NCBI GenBank assembly: GCA_012744395.1
Contig: JAAYCB010000346.1
Location: 1-32,794 of the forward strand
Direction of reading: 5' to 3'
Length of the DNA stretch: 32,794 nt
DNA from: Pirellulaceae bacterium
Lineage (GTDB): Bacteria; Planctomycetota; Planctomycetia; Pirellulales; Thermoguttaceae
Shown here one piece after another: positions 1-10,476 of the stretch (position 1 is its first letter; every line of letters starts with the position of its first letter). Position numbers and translations under genes: made by a program. A model generated the notes under the pieces. The model had not been told where the DNA came from. It ran no database searches and saw only the letters and a program-made list of their open reading frames with translations.

Positions 1-2838
1 CCGCTGCTGCGGTTCCAGTACAAAGGGCTCTACCCCGCCCTGGAGGAAGCCAGCCGGATGTCCCCTTCGTTCCGCGCGCGGCTCGAGCACCTGGTGGGGG
101 AAGTCGAGTGCTCGATGTGCAACGGCAGCCGGCTCCGCGACGACGCGGCGGCCGTCCAACTCCGCAATCGGACGATCGACGAGCTGTGCCGCATGCCGCT
201 GGGCAAACTGCTCGACTGGTTTGCGGCGTGGAAGCCGGCGGCCGCCGAGCGGCAGATCGCCGGCGAATTGATCCGCGAGGTGCAGAGCCGGCTGCGGTTC
301 CTCGTCGACGTGGGCCTGGAGTATCTGACGCTGGCCCGCCCGGCCCCCTCGCTTTCCGGCGGCGAGATGCAGCGAATCCGCCTGGCGGCCCAGGTCGGCA
401 GCGGGCTCTGCGGCGTGCTCTACGTGCTCGACGAGCCGACGATCGGGCTCCATCCGCGCGACAACCGGCGGCTGATCGCGGCACTGAAGAAGCTCCGCGA
501 CCTGGGCAACACGCTGCTGATCGTGGAACACGACCGGGAGGTCGTCGCCAGCGCCGACAAGCTGCTCGATTTCGGGCCGGCGGCAGGCCGCTTCGGCGGA
601 GAGATCGTCGCCCAGGGGCCGCCGGCGGCCGTCGCCCGGAGCGGCGCGAGCGTGACGGGGCCGTATCTGTCGGGCAAGAAGGCGATTGCCGTGCCGAGCA
701 ATCGCCGCATGGCCGGAGCCTCCCGGGGCAGGAAGGCCCAGCCGCCGGCGCCGCCCGGCGGCGGCTGGCTGGAAGTCGTCGGCGCCCGGCACAACAACCT
801 GAAGGATGTCCACGCGCGGATTCCCCTGGGCACGTTGACGGTGGTCAGCGGCCCGAGCGGGAGCGGCAAGAGCTCGCTGGTCGACGATGTCCTGTACAGC
901 GCCCTGGCCCGGCTGCTGCACCGCGCCCGCACGTCGCCGGGGGCCCACGATGCGATTCGCGGTCTGGAGGCGGTGAACAAGGTGATTCGCGTCGATCAGC
1001 AGGCGCTGGGGCAGACGCCGACTTCGAACCCGGCGACGTTCACGGGGGTGTTCGACCAGATCCGAGCGCTGTTCGCCCAGTTGCCGGAGGCCAAGCTGCG
1101 GGGATATTCCCCCCGGCGGTTCAGCTTCAACGTGGCCGGAGGCCGCTGCGAGAAATGCGAGGGCGCGGGGCAGCTCCGCATCGAGATGCACTTCCTGCCG
1201 GATGTCTGGGTGGAGTGCGACGCCTGCCGGGGCCGGCGCTATGATCTGGAGACGCTGGCGGTGAAGTTCCACGGCCAGTCGATCGCCGACGTGCTGGAGA
1301 TGTCGTGCGTGCAGGCCCTCGACCTGTTTCAGAACATCCCCAAGATCCGCCGCGTCCTCCAAACGCTCTGCGACGTGGGGCTGGAATACGTCAAGCTCGG
1401 GCAGGCGGCGCCGACGCTTTCCGGCGGCGAAGCGCAGCGGGTGAAGCTGGCGGCTGAGCTGGCGCGGCCCGACACCGGTCGGACGCTCTACCTGCTCGAC
1501 GAGCCGACGACCGGGCTGCACTTCGACGACCTGGCCAAGCTGCTCGACGTGCTCAATCGGCTCGTCGACCTGGGCAACACGGTGGTGGTCATCGAGCACA
1601 ATCTCGACGTGATCAAGACCGCCGACTGGGTGATCGACATGGGGCCGGAGGCGGGCGACGAGGGGGGGCGGATCGTCGCCGCGGGAACGCCCGAAGAGGT
1701 CGCCGCGCACGCCCGCAAGGCGCGCCGCGCGCGGGGGGCGAAATCGCCGGCGGCGGCGCTGATGCGGAGCCATACCGGCGAGGCGCTCGGCCCGGTCCTC
1801 AAGGCGGGGCCGCATGCCGAGCGAACCGTCTACGACTTCGCCGCCGCCGAGGAGCGGCTCGCCGGCGACCTGGACATCAACCAGGTCGGCGGCGACGCGC
1901 GGATGCCGTGGGAGATCGACGGCCGCCGCTGGCACACCCGCGAGCGCGTCGGTCGCAACGGCAACCCGGCCCGCTGGGACGGCCGCATCCTGGCCGACGT
2001 GGTCGATCGGATCCAGGAATCGGACCATTTCAGCCAGACCGGTTGGAACGACCGCAGCGTGGTGGAAATCCGCGGGAAGAAGAAGTCCGACGGCTGGTTC
2101 TTTCACGCGATCACGGGCGAGGAGTGGCTCTTGAAGATGAAGTTCCGCACGACGCGGGGCACGTTCAAGCGGGAGGAGATCGTCGCCCGGCTCGACCTGA
2201 AGCCGCTTAATGAGATGCCCGATTTGCCGCTCTACGGGACCGAGCCGCGGACCCGGTGCAGGAACCTCCGCGGCCCCTGGCAGGAGATCGAGCTGCGGGT
2301 CCACAGCTATGGCGAGATCGACCGCCCCGAGTTCCGCAAGTTCCTCGATGAGGCGATTGCCGGCTTCGCCAAGTACGCCGCGCGGGTCGGGACGAATCCC
2401 GAGGACATCATGCCCTGGAAAGTCCTGGGCCGGCGCTGGCATTACACGCGGCGCGGATTTCCCCGCGGCAGGGTGCGCTGGGCGAACGAGGTTCTCCAGC
2501 GTTTGGAGGAGCTGCTCGTCGAAGCCGCGCCCCAAGCGCAGGCCCTCTGGAACAACAAGATCCTCGTGCCCTTCTACCTCAACGAGCAGAAGGAACCGTG
2601 GGCGACGTTGTTGACGAAGAAGCCCGACGCCGTGCACCTCGTGCTCGCCGGCCCGAAAGGGCGGTTCACGCTCGGCCAGGTGCGGAAGCTCGGACACGAG
2701 CCGGAACTCGACGCCCAGCGGTCCGAGTCGGACCTGATCCGCCTGAAATTCCGCTCCCTTGAGGACGTGGACCGCGGCCGGCTGGCCGAGTTCCTCGGCC
2801 GGCACCAGGCCGCGGTGGCCGAGAATGGGAGACACTAG
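1..2838 (+). CDS. uvrA: UvrA excinuclease subunit A, 3' part, with C-terminal extension
   Basis: DNA-damage recognition ATPase of nucleotide excision repair. The gene enters from the left edge: the reading frame is open from base 1, so the ATG at 58 is internal. Numbering residues from that ATG, I see a zinc-module motif CSMCNGSRL (about 17-25), first ABC signature LSGGEMQRIRLA (99-110), Walker B LDEPTIGLHP (about 123), second Walker A GPSGSGKS (about 265), second zinc pairs CEKC and CDAC (about 364 and 387), second signature LSGGEAQRVKLA (about 454) and Walker B LDEPTTGLHF (about 480). A standard UvrA would end near residue 550. Here about 370 further residues follow, including two copies of an unrecognised domain beginning MPWEIDGRRWH (616) and MPWKVLGRRWH (785). 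It could be one of the oversized UvrA forms, but the N-terminal part lies outside the window. Identity as UvrA is certain; the tail's role is unknown. Confidence 0.95.
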   Translation, partial: PLLRFQYKGLYPALEEASRMSPSFRARLEHLVGEVECSMCNGSRLRDDAAAVQLRNRTIDELCRMPLGKLLDWFAAWKPAAAERQIAGELIREVQSRLRFLVDVGLEYLTLARPAPSLSGGEMQRIRLAAQVGSGLCGVLYVLDEPTIGLHPRDNRRLIAALKKLRDLGNTLLIVEHDREVVASADKLLDFGPAAGRFGGEIVAQGPPAAVARSGASVTGPYLSGKKAIAVPSNRRMAGASRGRKAQPPAPPGGGWLEVVGARHNNLKDVHARIPLGTLTVVSGPSGSGKSSLVDDVLYSALARLLHRARTSPGAHDAIRGLEAVNKVIRVDQQALGQTPTSNPATFTGVFDQIRALFAQLPEAKLRGYSPRRFSFNVAGGRCEKCEGAGQLRIEMHFLPDVWVECDACRGRRYDLETLAVKFHGQSIADVLEMSCVQALDLFQNIPKIRRVLQTLCDVGLEYVKLGQAAPTLSGGEAQRVKLAAELARPDTGRTLYLLDEPTTGLHFDDLAKLLDVLNRLVDLGNTVVVIEHNLDVIKTADWVIDMGPEAGDEGGRIVAAGTPEEVAAHARKARRARGAKSPAAALMRSHTGEALGPVLKAGPHAERTVYDFAAAEERLAGDLDINQVGGDARMPWEIDGRRWHTRERVGRNGNPARWDGRILADVVDRIQESDHFSQTGWNDRSVVEIRGKKKSDGWFFHAITGEEWLLKMKFRTTRGTFKREEIVARLDLKPLNEMPDLPLYGTEPRTRCRNLRGPWQEIELRVHSYGEIDRPEFRKFLDEAIAGFAKYAARVGTNPEDIMPWKVLGRRWHYTRRGFPRGRVRWANEVLQRLEELLVEAAPQAQALWNNKILVPFYLNEQKEPWATLLTKKPDAVHLVLAGPKGRFTLGQVRKLGHEPELDAQRSESDLIRLKFRSLEDVDRGRLAEFLGRHQAAVAENGRH
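1903..2838 (+). repeat. Tandem duplicated domain in the UvrA C-terminal tail
   Basis: Two diverged protein repeats begin at 1903 and 2410. Both start MPW-x3-GRRWH and continue through an RW-x(n)-R/Q-x-E segment, then a W-N-D/N-x-hydrophobic strand and an ITGEEW/TKKPD region. They end with a basic strand (TRGTFKREEI in copy one, PKGRFTLGQV in copy two). I see this by eye only. The second copy is the shorter and runs nearly to the stop codon. I do not recognise the family. Confidence 0.6.
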
Positions 2839-2840
2839 GG

Positions 2841-2976
2841 GGAATGACGAAGGTCGAAAGGCAAATGTCGAAGGAATGACGAATGTTTGAATGACCAGGT
2901 GAGGCGCGCGTTCCCAAGCTCAAGCTTGGGAACGAGATCGTGTAAAAGGCTGAACCCCGAACCCTGAACCCTCCCA
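2841..2976. repeat. Repeat-rich spacer: short direct repeats and palindrome
   Basis: The 138-bp spacer after uvrA is made almost wholly of short repeats. GGAATGACGAA occurs at 2841-2851 and 2873-2883 with related GTCGAA words between them. A hairpin lies at 2909-2934. A heptamer GAACCCC/GAACCCT/GAACCCT is repeated in tandem at 2952-2972. Base composition is clearly less GC-rich than the flanking genes. No coding signal is seen. Confidence 0.7.
2909..2934. repeat. 12-bp inverted repeat, dispersed-repeat-like hairpin
   Basis: The arms CGTTCCCAAGCT (2909-2920) and AGCTTGGGAACG (2923-2934) are perfectly complementary around a 2-nt centre. A degenerate relative lies near 13457-13482. It could fold in RNA as a strong hairpin after uvrA, but no T-run follows, so it is better read as a dispersed repeat element than as a classic terminator. 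Confidence 0.65.
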
Positions 2977-5203
<2,227 letters not shown>

Positions 5204-6193
5204 GTGGGGAGGTTTTTGATCTCGATCCTCGCGGGCATGCTGGCGTTGGGGCTGGCAGCGGCCGGCGAGGCCGCCTCAGCCCCGTGGACCGGAACGTCCG
5301 AACCGTCGGCCGTGGGGAAGCTCTCCGCGTCGATCAAGAGCGGATTCAGCAAGCTCACCGGGGCACTGACGCCGCAGATGACGATCGAGCAGGCCCCCGA
5401 CCCGATCTCGCTCTCGGTGCCGGCCCGGCCGAGCCCCGAGCTTCACCTTTCGGTGGGCAAGATGGCGGAAGATGCGGGCAATTCGGAGAAGGCCGAGCAT
5501 CACTACCAGGAAGCCCTGAATCTCGACGGCAAGCACTTCGAGACGCTGATTGCCTATGGGCACCTGCTCGACCGCCAAGGGAAGCTCGAGGAGGCGATGG
5601 AGCTCTATCGCCGCGCCGTCCAGGCCAAGCCGGCCAGCGCGGTGGCGCACAACGATCTGGGCATCTGCTACGCCCGCCGCGGCATGCTGGCCGAAGCGAT
5701 CGCGTCGCTCGGCAAGGCGATCCAGTCGCAGCCCAAACAGCCCCTCTATCGCAACAACGCGGCGACCGTGCTGGTTGAAATGAATCGCGTCGACGAAGCG
5801 TTTTCGCACCTCAAGGCCGTCCATCCCGAAGCGATCGCCTGCTACAACATGGGTTACCTGCTGCACAAGGCGGGCGACCCCCAAGCGGCGGCGCGGATGT
5901 TCGCCGAAGCGGCCGCCAGGGACCCGTCGCTGAAGGAGGCGCGGGCCTGGGCCGAGCGGCTGCGGGCGGCGGATGGGCAGCGCAGAGACCCGGCCGCCCG
6001 CGTCGCCCAGCGTCCGGCCGATCCGCCGCTCGCGGCGCCTCCGCCGGGCAGTTCCACGCCGATGCCGCTGCCCAATCGTGGAGCGCCTGCCGCCGGCAAC
6101 CCGGCCCTTTTGGGCGTTTCACCTCGGGCCGGCGCCGTCGCCGCGCCGTCGATCCGCCCGCTCCCGCCCGCCAGCCCCAGCGATCGACGCTAA
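5204..6193 (+). CDS. Secreted or membrane-anchored TPR protein
   Basis: A tetratricopeptide-repeat scaffold protein of 329 residues. The GTG at 5204 is chosen as start because GGAGG (5192-5196) lies 7 nt upstream; the in-frame ATG at 5168 has no such site. From this GTG the protein opens with a short basic then hydrophobic stretch (RFLISILAGMLALGLAAAG), a likely signal peptide with cleavage near AAGEAASA. About five TPR-like helical pairs follow (AEHHYQEALNL, AMELYRRAVQAKP, AIASLGKAIQSQP, FSHLKAVHPE, AARMFAEAAARDP). The last 70 residues are rich in Pro, Ala and Arg and probably disordered. No catalytic motif is seen. It probably mediates protein-protein contacts at the envelope; the partner is unknown. 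Confidence 0.85.
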   Translation: MGRFLISILAGMLALGLAAAGEAASAPWTGTSEPSAVGKLSASIKSGFSKLTGALTPQMTIEQAPDPISLSVPARPSPELHLSVGKMAEDAGNSEKAEHHYQEALNLDGKHFETLIAYGHLLDRQGKLEEAMELYRRAVQAKPASAVAHNDLGICYARRGMLAEAIASLGKAIQSQPKQPLYRNNAATVLVEMNRVDEAFSHLKAVHPEAIACYNMGYLLHKAGDPQAAARMFAEAAARDPSLKEARAWAERLRAADGQRRDPAARVAQRPADPPLAAPPPGSSTPMPLPNRGAPAAGNPALLGVSPRAGAVAAPSIRPLPPASPSDRR

Positions 6194-6211
6194 CGGAGGC
6201 TGAGGCATTTC

Positions 6212-8083
6212 TCAATGGGGGCCGAGGTCCACGGGCCGCCCGGCGGTTCTCGCCGGAGGCTGCATTTCCACCGCCTTCCGCGGCGCCTGCGTCGTGCCGG
6301 CGATGTAGTTGTCGATCGTCGCCTGCGCGCGGAGCTGCTGGAAGTGATCGGCCATCGCCAGGTTGAGCTTCTTTTCGAAGATGTCGGCGTGGAGATACTC
6401 CTTGACCTCCTCGAACTTGACCGGCTCCGGCTTGGTCCGCCCCTCGCAGAGCAGGATCAGAAACCGCTGGTCGATCTGGAGGATGCTTGACAGTTCGCCG
6501 GGCGCGAGGGCGAAGGCTTCTTTCTCCAGCAGCGGCTGCCCGCCGTGGCGCTGAATCGGCGGGACCTCTCCCCGCAGTGCCCGGCTCCCCGGCTCGACGG
6601 AATATTGCTCGGCCAGTTCGCCGAAATGTTCGGGCGTGGGATTGGCGCGGGCAAGCTGCCAGACTTCCTGGGCGCGGCGATGGTTGTCGAGCACGATCGC
6701 CAGGCAGCGGACCCGCTCGCCGTAGTTCGCTTCGAACCCGCGCTGCAAGTCTTCCTCGGTGACCTCGACCCTGCCGCGAACCAGCTTCTTCAGGGCCACC
6801 GAGGGCCAGACGGCATCGCGGCGGTAGACCTCGACGGAGACGCCTTGCTGGCGGGTGATCAGCTCGATCCACTTCTCGATGTTGGGGCTGCCGTCCGGCT
6901 TCGTCTCGATCATCTGGGCCGCCGCGCGGGCGATTTCCGCGTCGAGTTCCTGCTCGCTCACGGTGACCTGGCGCCGCTTGCACTCCTGCTCCAGCAGGCG
7001 CCGCTGGATCGTGCCGCCGAGGACTTCTTCCCCGTGCCGCTCGATGCACATCTCCGCCAACTCTTCAAGGCTCACCTTGGAGCCGTTGATCAGCGCGGCC
7101 ACGCCCGGCATCTGCTTGCTCTTGACCGGATCGTTGAGCACGTTGACGACTTCGGCGTTCTTCTTCAGGTCCTCGAAGAGGCCGTTGGCCACGATGCCGA
7201 GCTTGGTATCGCGAATCGCTTCCTCGAGCTGCGGGCGGGCGTCTTCGAGCTTGATGCTCCGCGCCGGCAGATGGCCCTCGCACTTGAGGATCACGTACTG
7301 GCCGGCCACCTTAATGATCTCGGAGATCTGGCCCTCCTTGAGCGCAAAGGCCGCGTCCTCAATCTCCTTGAAACCCAGGTGGCGGCGGATCGGATTGACC
7401 AGGCCCTTAGCGCTGGCACTGTTGACATCCTCGGATTCGTCCTTCGCCAGGTTGCCGAACTGGTCGGGATTCGCCTTGGCGACCGCAAAGATCCGCTGCG
7501 CCTTCTCCAGGGTGCCGCAGGCGATCATCCGAGCTTTGACCGCGGGACCGTAATACTTCTCGTATTCTTTCCGCACCTCCTCCTCGGTGATCTGCAACTG
7601 GCTCCCGGCAAGCTTCTTCAGCGCCAGCGTCGGCCAGATGATGTCGTTGGCATATTGCACGGGGCTGATCCCGCGCTCCTGCTTGAGCATCGTCAGCCAC
7701 TGATCGACCGGGAGGCTGAATCGCGTCGCCATGCGGTGGATCTCCGCGTTGACCTCGTCCTGCGAGACCTCGATCTGGCGCTTCCGGCACTCCTGGATGA
7801 TCAGGTACTTCTTGGTCATCCGCTCGAGGACGTCCTCGCCATAATGGCGGAGGCACTCCTGGGCCAGCTCGTTGCGCGAGATGTCTTCGCCATTGACGCG
7901 GGCGACAACCTGGAGCTTGGCATCCTTGGCCGGCGGCTGGGGGCCGGCCGGCTGGGCAGCGAAGGCCGTGACGGCCGCCAGGCCGGCGATTGCCGCCGCT
8001 GCCAGGATGATCGCTTGCCGCCCGGAACGCGCCCGGCGGCGCGAGCGGGCGAGTTCTTCCCGATCCGTTCTCGTTGGGGTCAT
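6212..8083 (-). CDS. PPIC/SurA-type peptidyl-prolyl isomerase, internally duplicated
   Basis: Probable exported folding factor of the parvulin/SurA type, 623 residues. The ATG at 8083 has GGAGG at ideal spacing; the frame is open to 8389, but that part does not look like protein. A basic N-terminus (RSRRRARSGRQ) precedes one hydrophobic segment (about 24-43), acting as signal or anchor. Two homologous halves follow, each with a SurA-like N-terminal helical part (VNGEDISRNEL and INGSKVSLEEL, then YGEDVLERMTKKYLIIQEC and HGEEVLGGTIQRRLLEQEC) and a parvulin-like part (GLVNPIRRHLGF and GEVPPIQRHGGQ). The isomerase activity of each half is inferred from family resemblance only. It follows parB on the same strand after a 172-nt gap with its own predicted promoter. 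Confidence 0.88.
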   Translation of the reverse strand: MTPTRTDREELARSRRRARSGRQAIILAAAAIAGLAAVTAFAAQPAGPQPPAKDAKLQVVARVNGEDISRNELAQECLRHYGEDVLERMTKKYLIIQECRKRQIEVSQDEVNAEIHRMATRFSLPVDQWLTMLKQERGISPVQYANDIIWPTLALKKLAGSQLQITEEEVRKEYEKYYGPAVKARMIACGTLEKAQRIFAVAKANPDQFGNLAKDESEDVNSASAKGLVNPIRRHLGFKEIEDAAFALKEGQISEIIKVAGQYVILKCEGHLPARSIKLEDARPQLEEAIRDTKLGIVANGLFEDLKKNAEVVNVLNDPVKSKQMPGVAALINGSKVSLEELAEMCIERHGEEVLGGTIQRRLLEQECKRRQVTVSEQELDAEIARAAAQMIETKPDGSPNIEKWIELITRQQGVSVEVYRRDAVWPSVALKKLVRGRVEVTEEDLQRGFEANYGERVRCLAIVLDNHRRAQEVWQLARANPTPEHFGELAEQYSVEPGSRALRGEVPPIQRHGGQPLLEKEAFALAPGELSSILQIDQRFLILLCEGRTKPEPVKFEEVKEYLHADIFEKKLNLAMADHFQQLRAQATIDNYIAGTTQAPRKAVEMQPPARTAGRPVDLGPH

Positions 8084-8164
8084 CTGTGGTTCCTCCGTAA
8101 ACCATGGTTTGCCAAAGCGCGTGCTTCCGTGACTCGACTTCTTCCGCAAGCGCGCGGGGGGTGG

Positions 8165-8194
8165 AGTATAGCGCGACCATTGATTTCCGGTCAA
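8165..8194 (-). promoter_or_regulatory. Predicted promoter of the PPIase gene
   Basis: On the minus strand -35 TTGACC (8189-8194), an 18-nt spacer and -10 TATACT (8165-8170) form a good sigma70-type promoter. The leader to the ATG at 8083 would be about 75 nt. The -35 box directly abuts the palindrome at 8195-8210. Confidence 0.6.
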
Positions 8195-8210
8195 GGTCAA
8201 CCGGTTGACC
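8195..8210. promoter_or_regulatory. Perfect 16-bp palindrome, candidate operator
   Basis: GGTCAACCGGTTGACC reads identically on both strands. It touches the -35 box of the PPIase promoter, and the half-site GGTCAA occurs once more immediately beside it (8189-8194), giving three half-sites in 22 bp. Such dyads usually bind a dimeric regulator. Which one is unknown, and no regulator gene lies nearby. Confidence 0.5.
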
Positions 8211-8225
8211 GCTAGCAGTGCCGGC

Positions 8226-8251
8226 ATTGCCGGCGGCGATTGCCGGCGGCG
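8226..8251. repeat. Perfect 13-bp tandem direct repeat
   Basis: ATTGCCGGCGGCG is present twice in a row (8226-8238 and 8239-8251), just beyond the parB stop. Each unit holds a GCCGGC dyad, so the transcript could form small hairpins. A terminator role for parB is possible but there is no T-run. Confidence 0.6.
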
Positions 8252-8255
8252 TTCA

Positions 8256-9380
8256 TCAGCCGGCCTGGTTGCGGAGTTCCTCCTGATCGACGCCGCAGAT
8301 CTGCCGTTGGAGCCGGGCGAAGTCGTCGTGTCCGCCAAAATACACCACCAGCTTTCCCCGTCCGCGGCTATTGTGCGTGATCGCCACACGCAACCCCAGG
8401 GCCGCGCGGAAGGTCTGCTCGAGCGCGGCGACGTGCTCGCTGGTGACCCGCCGCATCGGCCGCCCCGCCCCCGCCTCTCCGACGACGCGGAGCTGCCGGC
8501 CGTCCGACTCGCGGATCGTCTCCTGGACCAGCGTCTCGGTCTTGCGCACGGAGAGCGCCTCGTCGTGGATCTTCTGGCAGAAGGCGATCTGCTCGCGCTC
8601 GTCGCCCAGCGGCAGCAGCGCCCGGGCGTGGCCCGGCGTGATCCGCCCTTCGCGGACGGCTTGCTGAACCGCGTCGGGCAGTTCGAGCAGGCGGATCAGG
8701 TTGGCCACGGTCGAGCGGTCGATCGTCAGCCTGGCGGCCAGTTCCTCCTGGGTCGCGCCGTATTGGTCGAGATATCGCTGGAACGAAGCGGCTTTTTCCA
8801 GCGCGTTGAGGTCCTTGCGCTGGAGGTTCTCGACGATCGCCAACTCCGCCGTCTGGCGGTCGTCGGCCTCGATCAGCTGGATCGGCACCTCCGTCCAACC
8901 CGCCCTTGCCGCGGCGCGGAGGCGGCGTTCGCCCGCAACCAGCTGGTACCGCTCGCCCACCCGGCGGACGACGAGCGGCTGGAGGAGGCCATGCGACCGC
9001 AGGCTGTCGACCAGGCTGTCGAGCTCCGCATCGCCGAAGTCCCGCCGCGGCTGGAAAGGATTGCTGTCGATTTGTCGGATGTCGACCCGCGCCGGCCTGT
9101 CCGCCTCGGCGGGATTCGGGGGCGATTCCGACTCCAACCGCTGGTCCGCGCGGGGAGGGCTCTCGGCGGTATTCTCGGGGAATTCCGCGGGCTGCCGGCC
9201 TGCCCGTTCGCTGTGCGGCGCTGCGAATTCCGGCTCGGCCGCGGCGGCCATCGCTGGACCGCCCGGCGGCAGGGGCGAGCGTGTGTGCGCGGCCCCGTCA
9301 AGTGATTCCTCCGCCTGTTGCGTGGCAACCTTTCCAAGCAGGGCCTCCAGCCCGCGTCCCAAACGCCGTTCCTTAGTCAC
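8256..9380 (-). CDS. parB: Chromosome-partitioning protein ParB
   Basis: parS-binding clamp protein that spreads on DNA and works with ParA in origin segregation. From GTG 9380 it has 374 residues. It opens with the family N-terminal signature RRLGRGLEALLG (5-16), thought to contact ParA. A variable Pro/Glu-rich linker (about 20-98) is longer than usual. The ParB fold follows (IRQIDSNPFQPRRDF from 101) with the CTP-binding motifs GERRLRA (150-156) and ENLQRKDLN (184-192). A helix-turn-helix (QEELAARL..DRSTVANLIRLL, about 209-232) and a C-terminal dimerisation region (about 303-365) complete it. The GTG overlaps the end of parA by 8 bp and is served by GGAGG inside parA, which points to translational coupling. 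In-frame upstream ATGs lie inside parA and are less likely. Confidence 0.96.
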   Translation of the reverse strand: MTKERRLGRGLEALLGKVATQQAEESLDGAAHTRSPLPPGGPAMAAAAEPEFAAPHSERAGRQPAEFPENTAESPPRADQRLESESPPNPAEADRPARVDIRQIDSNPFQPRRDFGDAELDSLVDSLRSHGLLQPLVVRRVGERYQLVAGERRLRAAARAGWTEVPIQLIEADDRQTAELAIVENLQRKDLNALEKAASFQRYLDQYGATQEELAARLTIDRSTVANLIRLLELPDAVQQAVREGRITPGHARALLPLGDEREQIAFCQKIHDEALSVRKTETLVQETIRESDGRQLRVVGEAGAGRPMRRVTSEHVAALEQTFRAALGLRVAITHNSRGRGKLVVYFGGHDDFARLQRQICGVDQEELRNQAG

Positions 9381-10119
9381 GTTCAAGCACCTCCATGCAG
9401 AGTTCGACATAGGCGCGCGTGCCTCGTGCCCGCGGAGCATAGTCAAGGACCGGCAGCCCGTGACTAGGCGCCTCCGACACGGCCACGTCGCGAGGGATGA
9501 CAGAATGAAAAACGATCTCGCCGAAGAAATCGCGCACTTCCGCTTCTACTTCGTGCGTCAATTCCAGGCTGGGATCGTACATCGTGAGCACGATGCCCCC
9601 GAATTGAAGCCGGCGATCCGGGCGTTCCATGACTTCGCGGATGACCTCGATCATCTGGGCGAGGCCCTCCATCGCGAAGTATTCGCACTGGATCGGCATG
9701 AACACCTCGGTCGAGGCGGCCAGGGCCGTCTTGGTAAGCTGGCCAAGGGAGGGGGGGCAGTCAATCAACACAAAATCGTAAGCGTTCGCGGTGGCCATCA
9801 ACCGCTGTTCGAACGTCGCGGCCTTGGGGCCGTCATCGCGGGCGAGGGCCTCGATGTCGCCGAAACGCCGGCTGCCCGAGAGGATGTCCAGGTCCGGCAC
9901 GCTCGTCTGTTCGACGGCTTCGAGGATCGGCTGGCCGGAGACCAGGGCGTGACTGGCGGTGGGGCCATGGCCCAGCCCCGAGGTCGCGTTGCATTGCGGG
10001 TCGAGATCGACCAGCAGCGTGCGAGCGCCCGACTTCGCCAGCCCGGCGGCCAGATTCACGGCGGTCGTCGTCTTGCCGACGCCACCCTTCTGATTTGCCA
10101 CGCAAAGGATGCGTCCCAA
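9373..10119 (-). CDS. parA: Chromosome-partitioning ATPase ParA (Soj)
   Basis: Deviant-Walker ATPase that binds nucleoid DNA and drives ParB-parS complexes apart. The 248-residue protein has the Walker A KGGVGKTT (11-18) directly after a short N-terminus, as in chromosomal Soj-type ParA and unlike plasmid forms with an N-terminal HTH. It also has LLVDLDPQ (35-42) and Walker B FVLIDCPPSLG. The start is a TTG at 10119, supported by a perfect AAGGAGG (10128-10134) 8 nt upstream and by the position of the P-loop. It leads the parAB operon, with parS sites about 310-370 bp upstream. Confidence 0.97.
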   Translation of the reverse strand: MGRILCVANQKGGVGKTTTAVNLAAGLAKSGARTLLVDLDPQCNATSGLGHGPTASHALVSGQPILEAVEQTSVPDLDILSGSRRFGDIEALARDDGPKAATFEQRLMATANAYDFVLIDCPPSLGQLTKTALAASTEVFMPIQCEYFAMEGLAQMIEVIREVMERPDRRLQFGGIVLTMYDPSLELTHEVEAEVRDFFGEIVFHSVIPRDVAVSEAPSHGLPVLDYAPRARGTRAYVELCMEVLERD

Positions 10120-10176
10120 CCTTTCGGCCTCCTTGCCGAGCGCGGTCTCCCTGTTATCCGTCTCCGCGCGGCGAGG

Positions 10177-10182
10177 ATTGTA
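10177..10182 (-). promoter_or_regulatory. Candidate -10 box for parAB
   Basis: TACAAT on the minus strand, about 57 nt upstream of the TTG start of parA. The matching -35 region (near 10200-10206) is poor. The same TACAAT word stands in front of several other genes in this window, so it may be the usual -10 form in this genome. Confidence 0.4.
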
Positions 10183-10425
10183 ACCTGGAACCGCCGAATC
10201 AGGAAATGCCAGTTCGGCAGGGCGGCAGTTCAGAGTCCATCGGGACGCGCCGGATGGGGGCCTGCGCGCCGAAGTCTCCCCACGCAGGGCAAAGCTGCCC
10301 GGCTGTCGCCGCTGCGCTCGGCGATGGGTTGATTTTTGGCTGCCCCCTCCGCGGCGAAATGCGGGCGGGAAGCTATGCAGCCGCAGCTCACAGGTGGTCG
10401 GTGACCTGCAACCTGCCGCCCCTTG
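10183..10425. other. Spacer between parA and parS, no gene seen
   Basis: Together with the parS sites this belongs to the 390-bp gap between parA and the DUF1015 gene. Reading frames here lack recognisable protein. I saw no DnaA-box cluster or AT-rich unwinding region that would mark a replication origin. Confidence 0.5.
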
Positions 10426-10441
10426 CGTTTCACGTGAAACG
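10426..10441. promoter_or_regulatory. parS site 1 (ParB binding)
   Basis: CGTTTCACGTGAAACG is a perfect 16-bp palindrome with the invariant GTTTCACGTGAAAC core of bacterial chromosomal parS. It differs from the Bacillus consensus only in the outermost base pair. It is located in front of parAB, where ParB loads and may also influence the operon. Confidence 0.92.
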
Positions 10442-10476
10442 TTGTGTTTCCCTCACCCGCAGAGGTCGCCCAGGCC

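Noticed and set aside
6545-8215. 556-codon plus-strand frame opposite the PPIase gene
   Set aside because: The minus-strand gene has start site, promoter and family motifs; this frame is a mirror of it.
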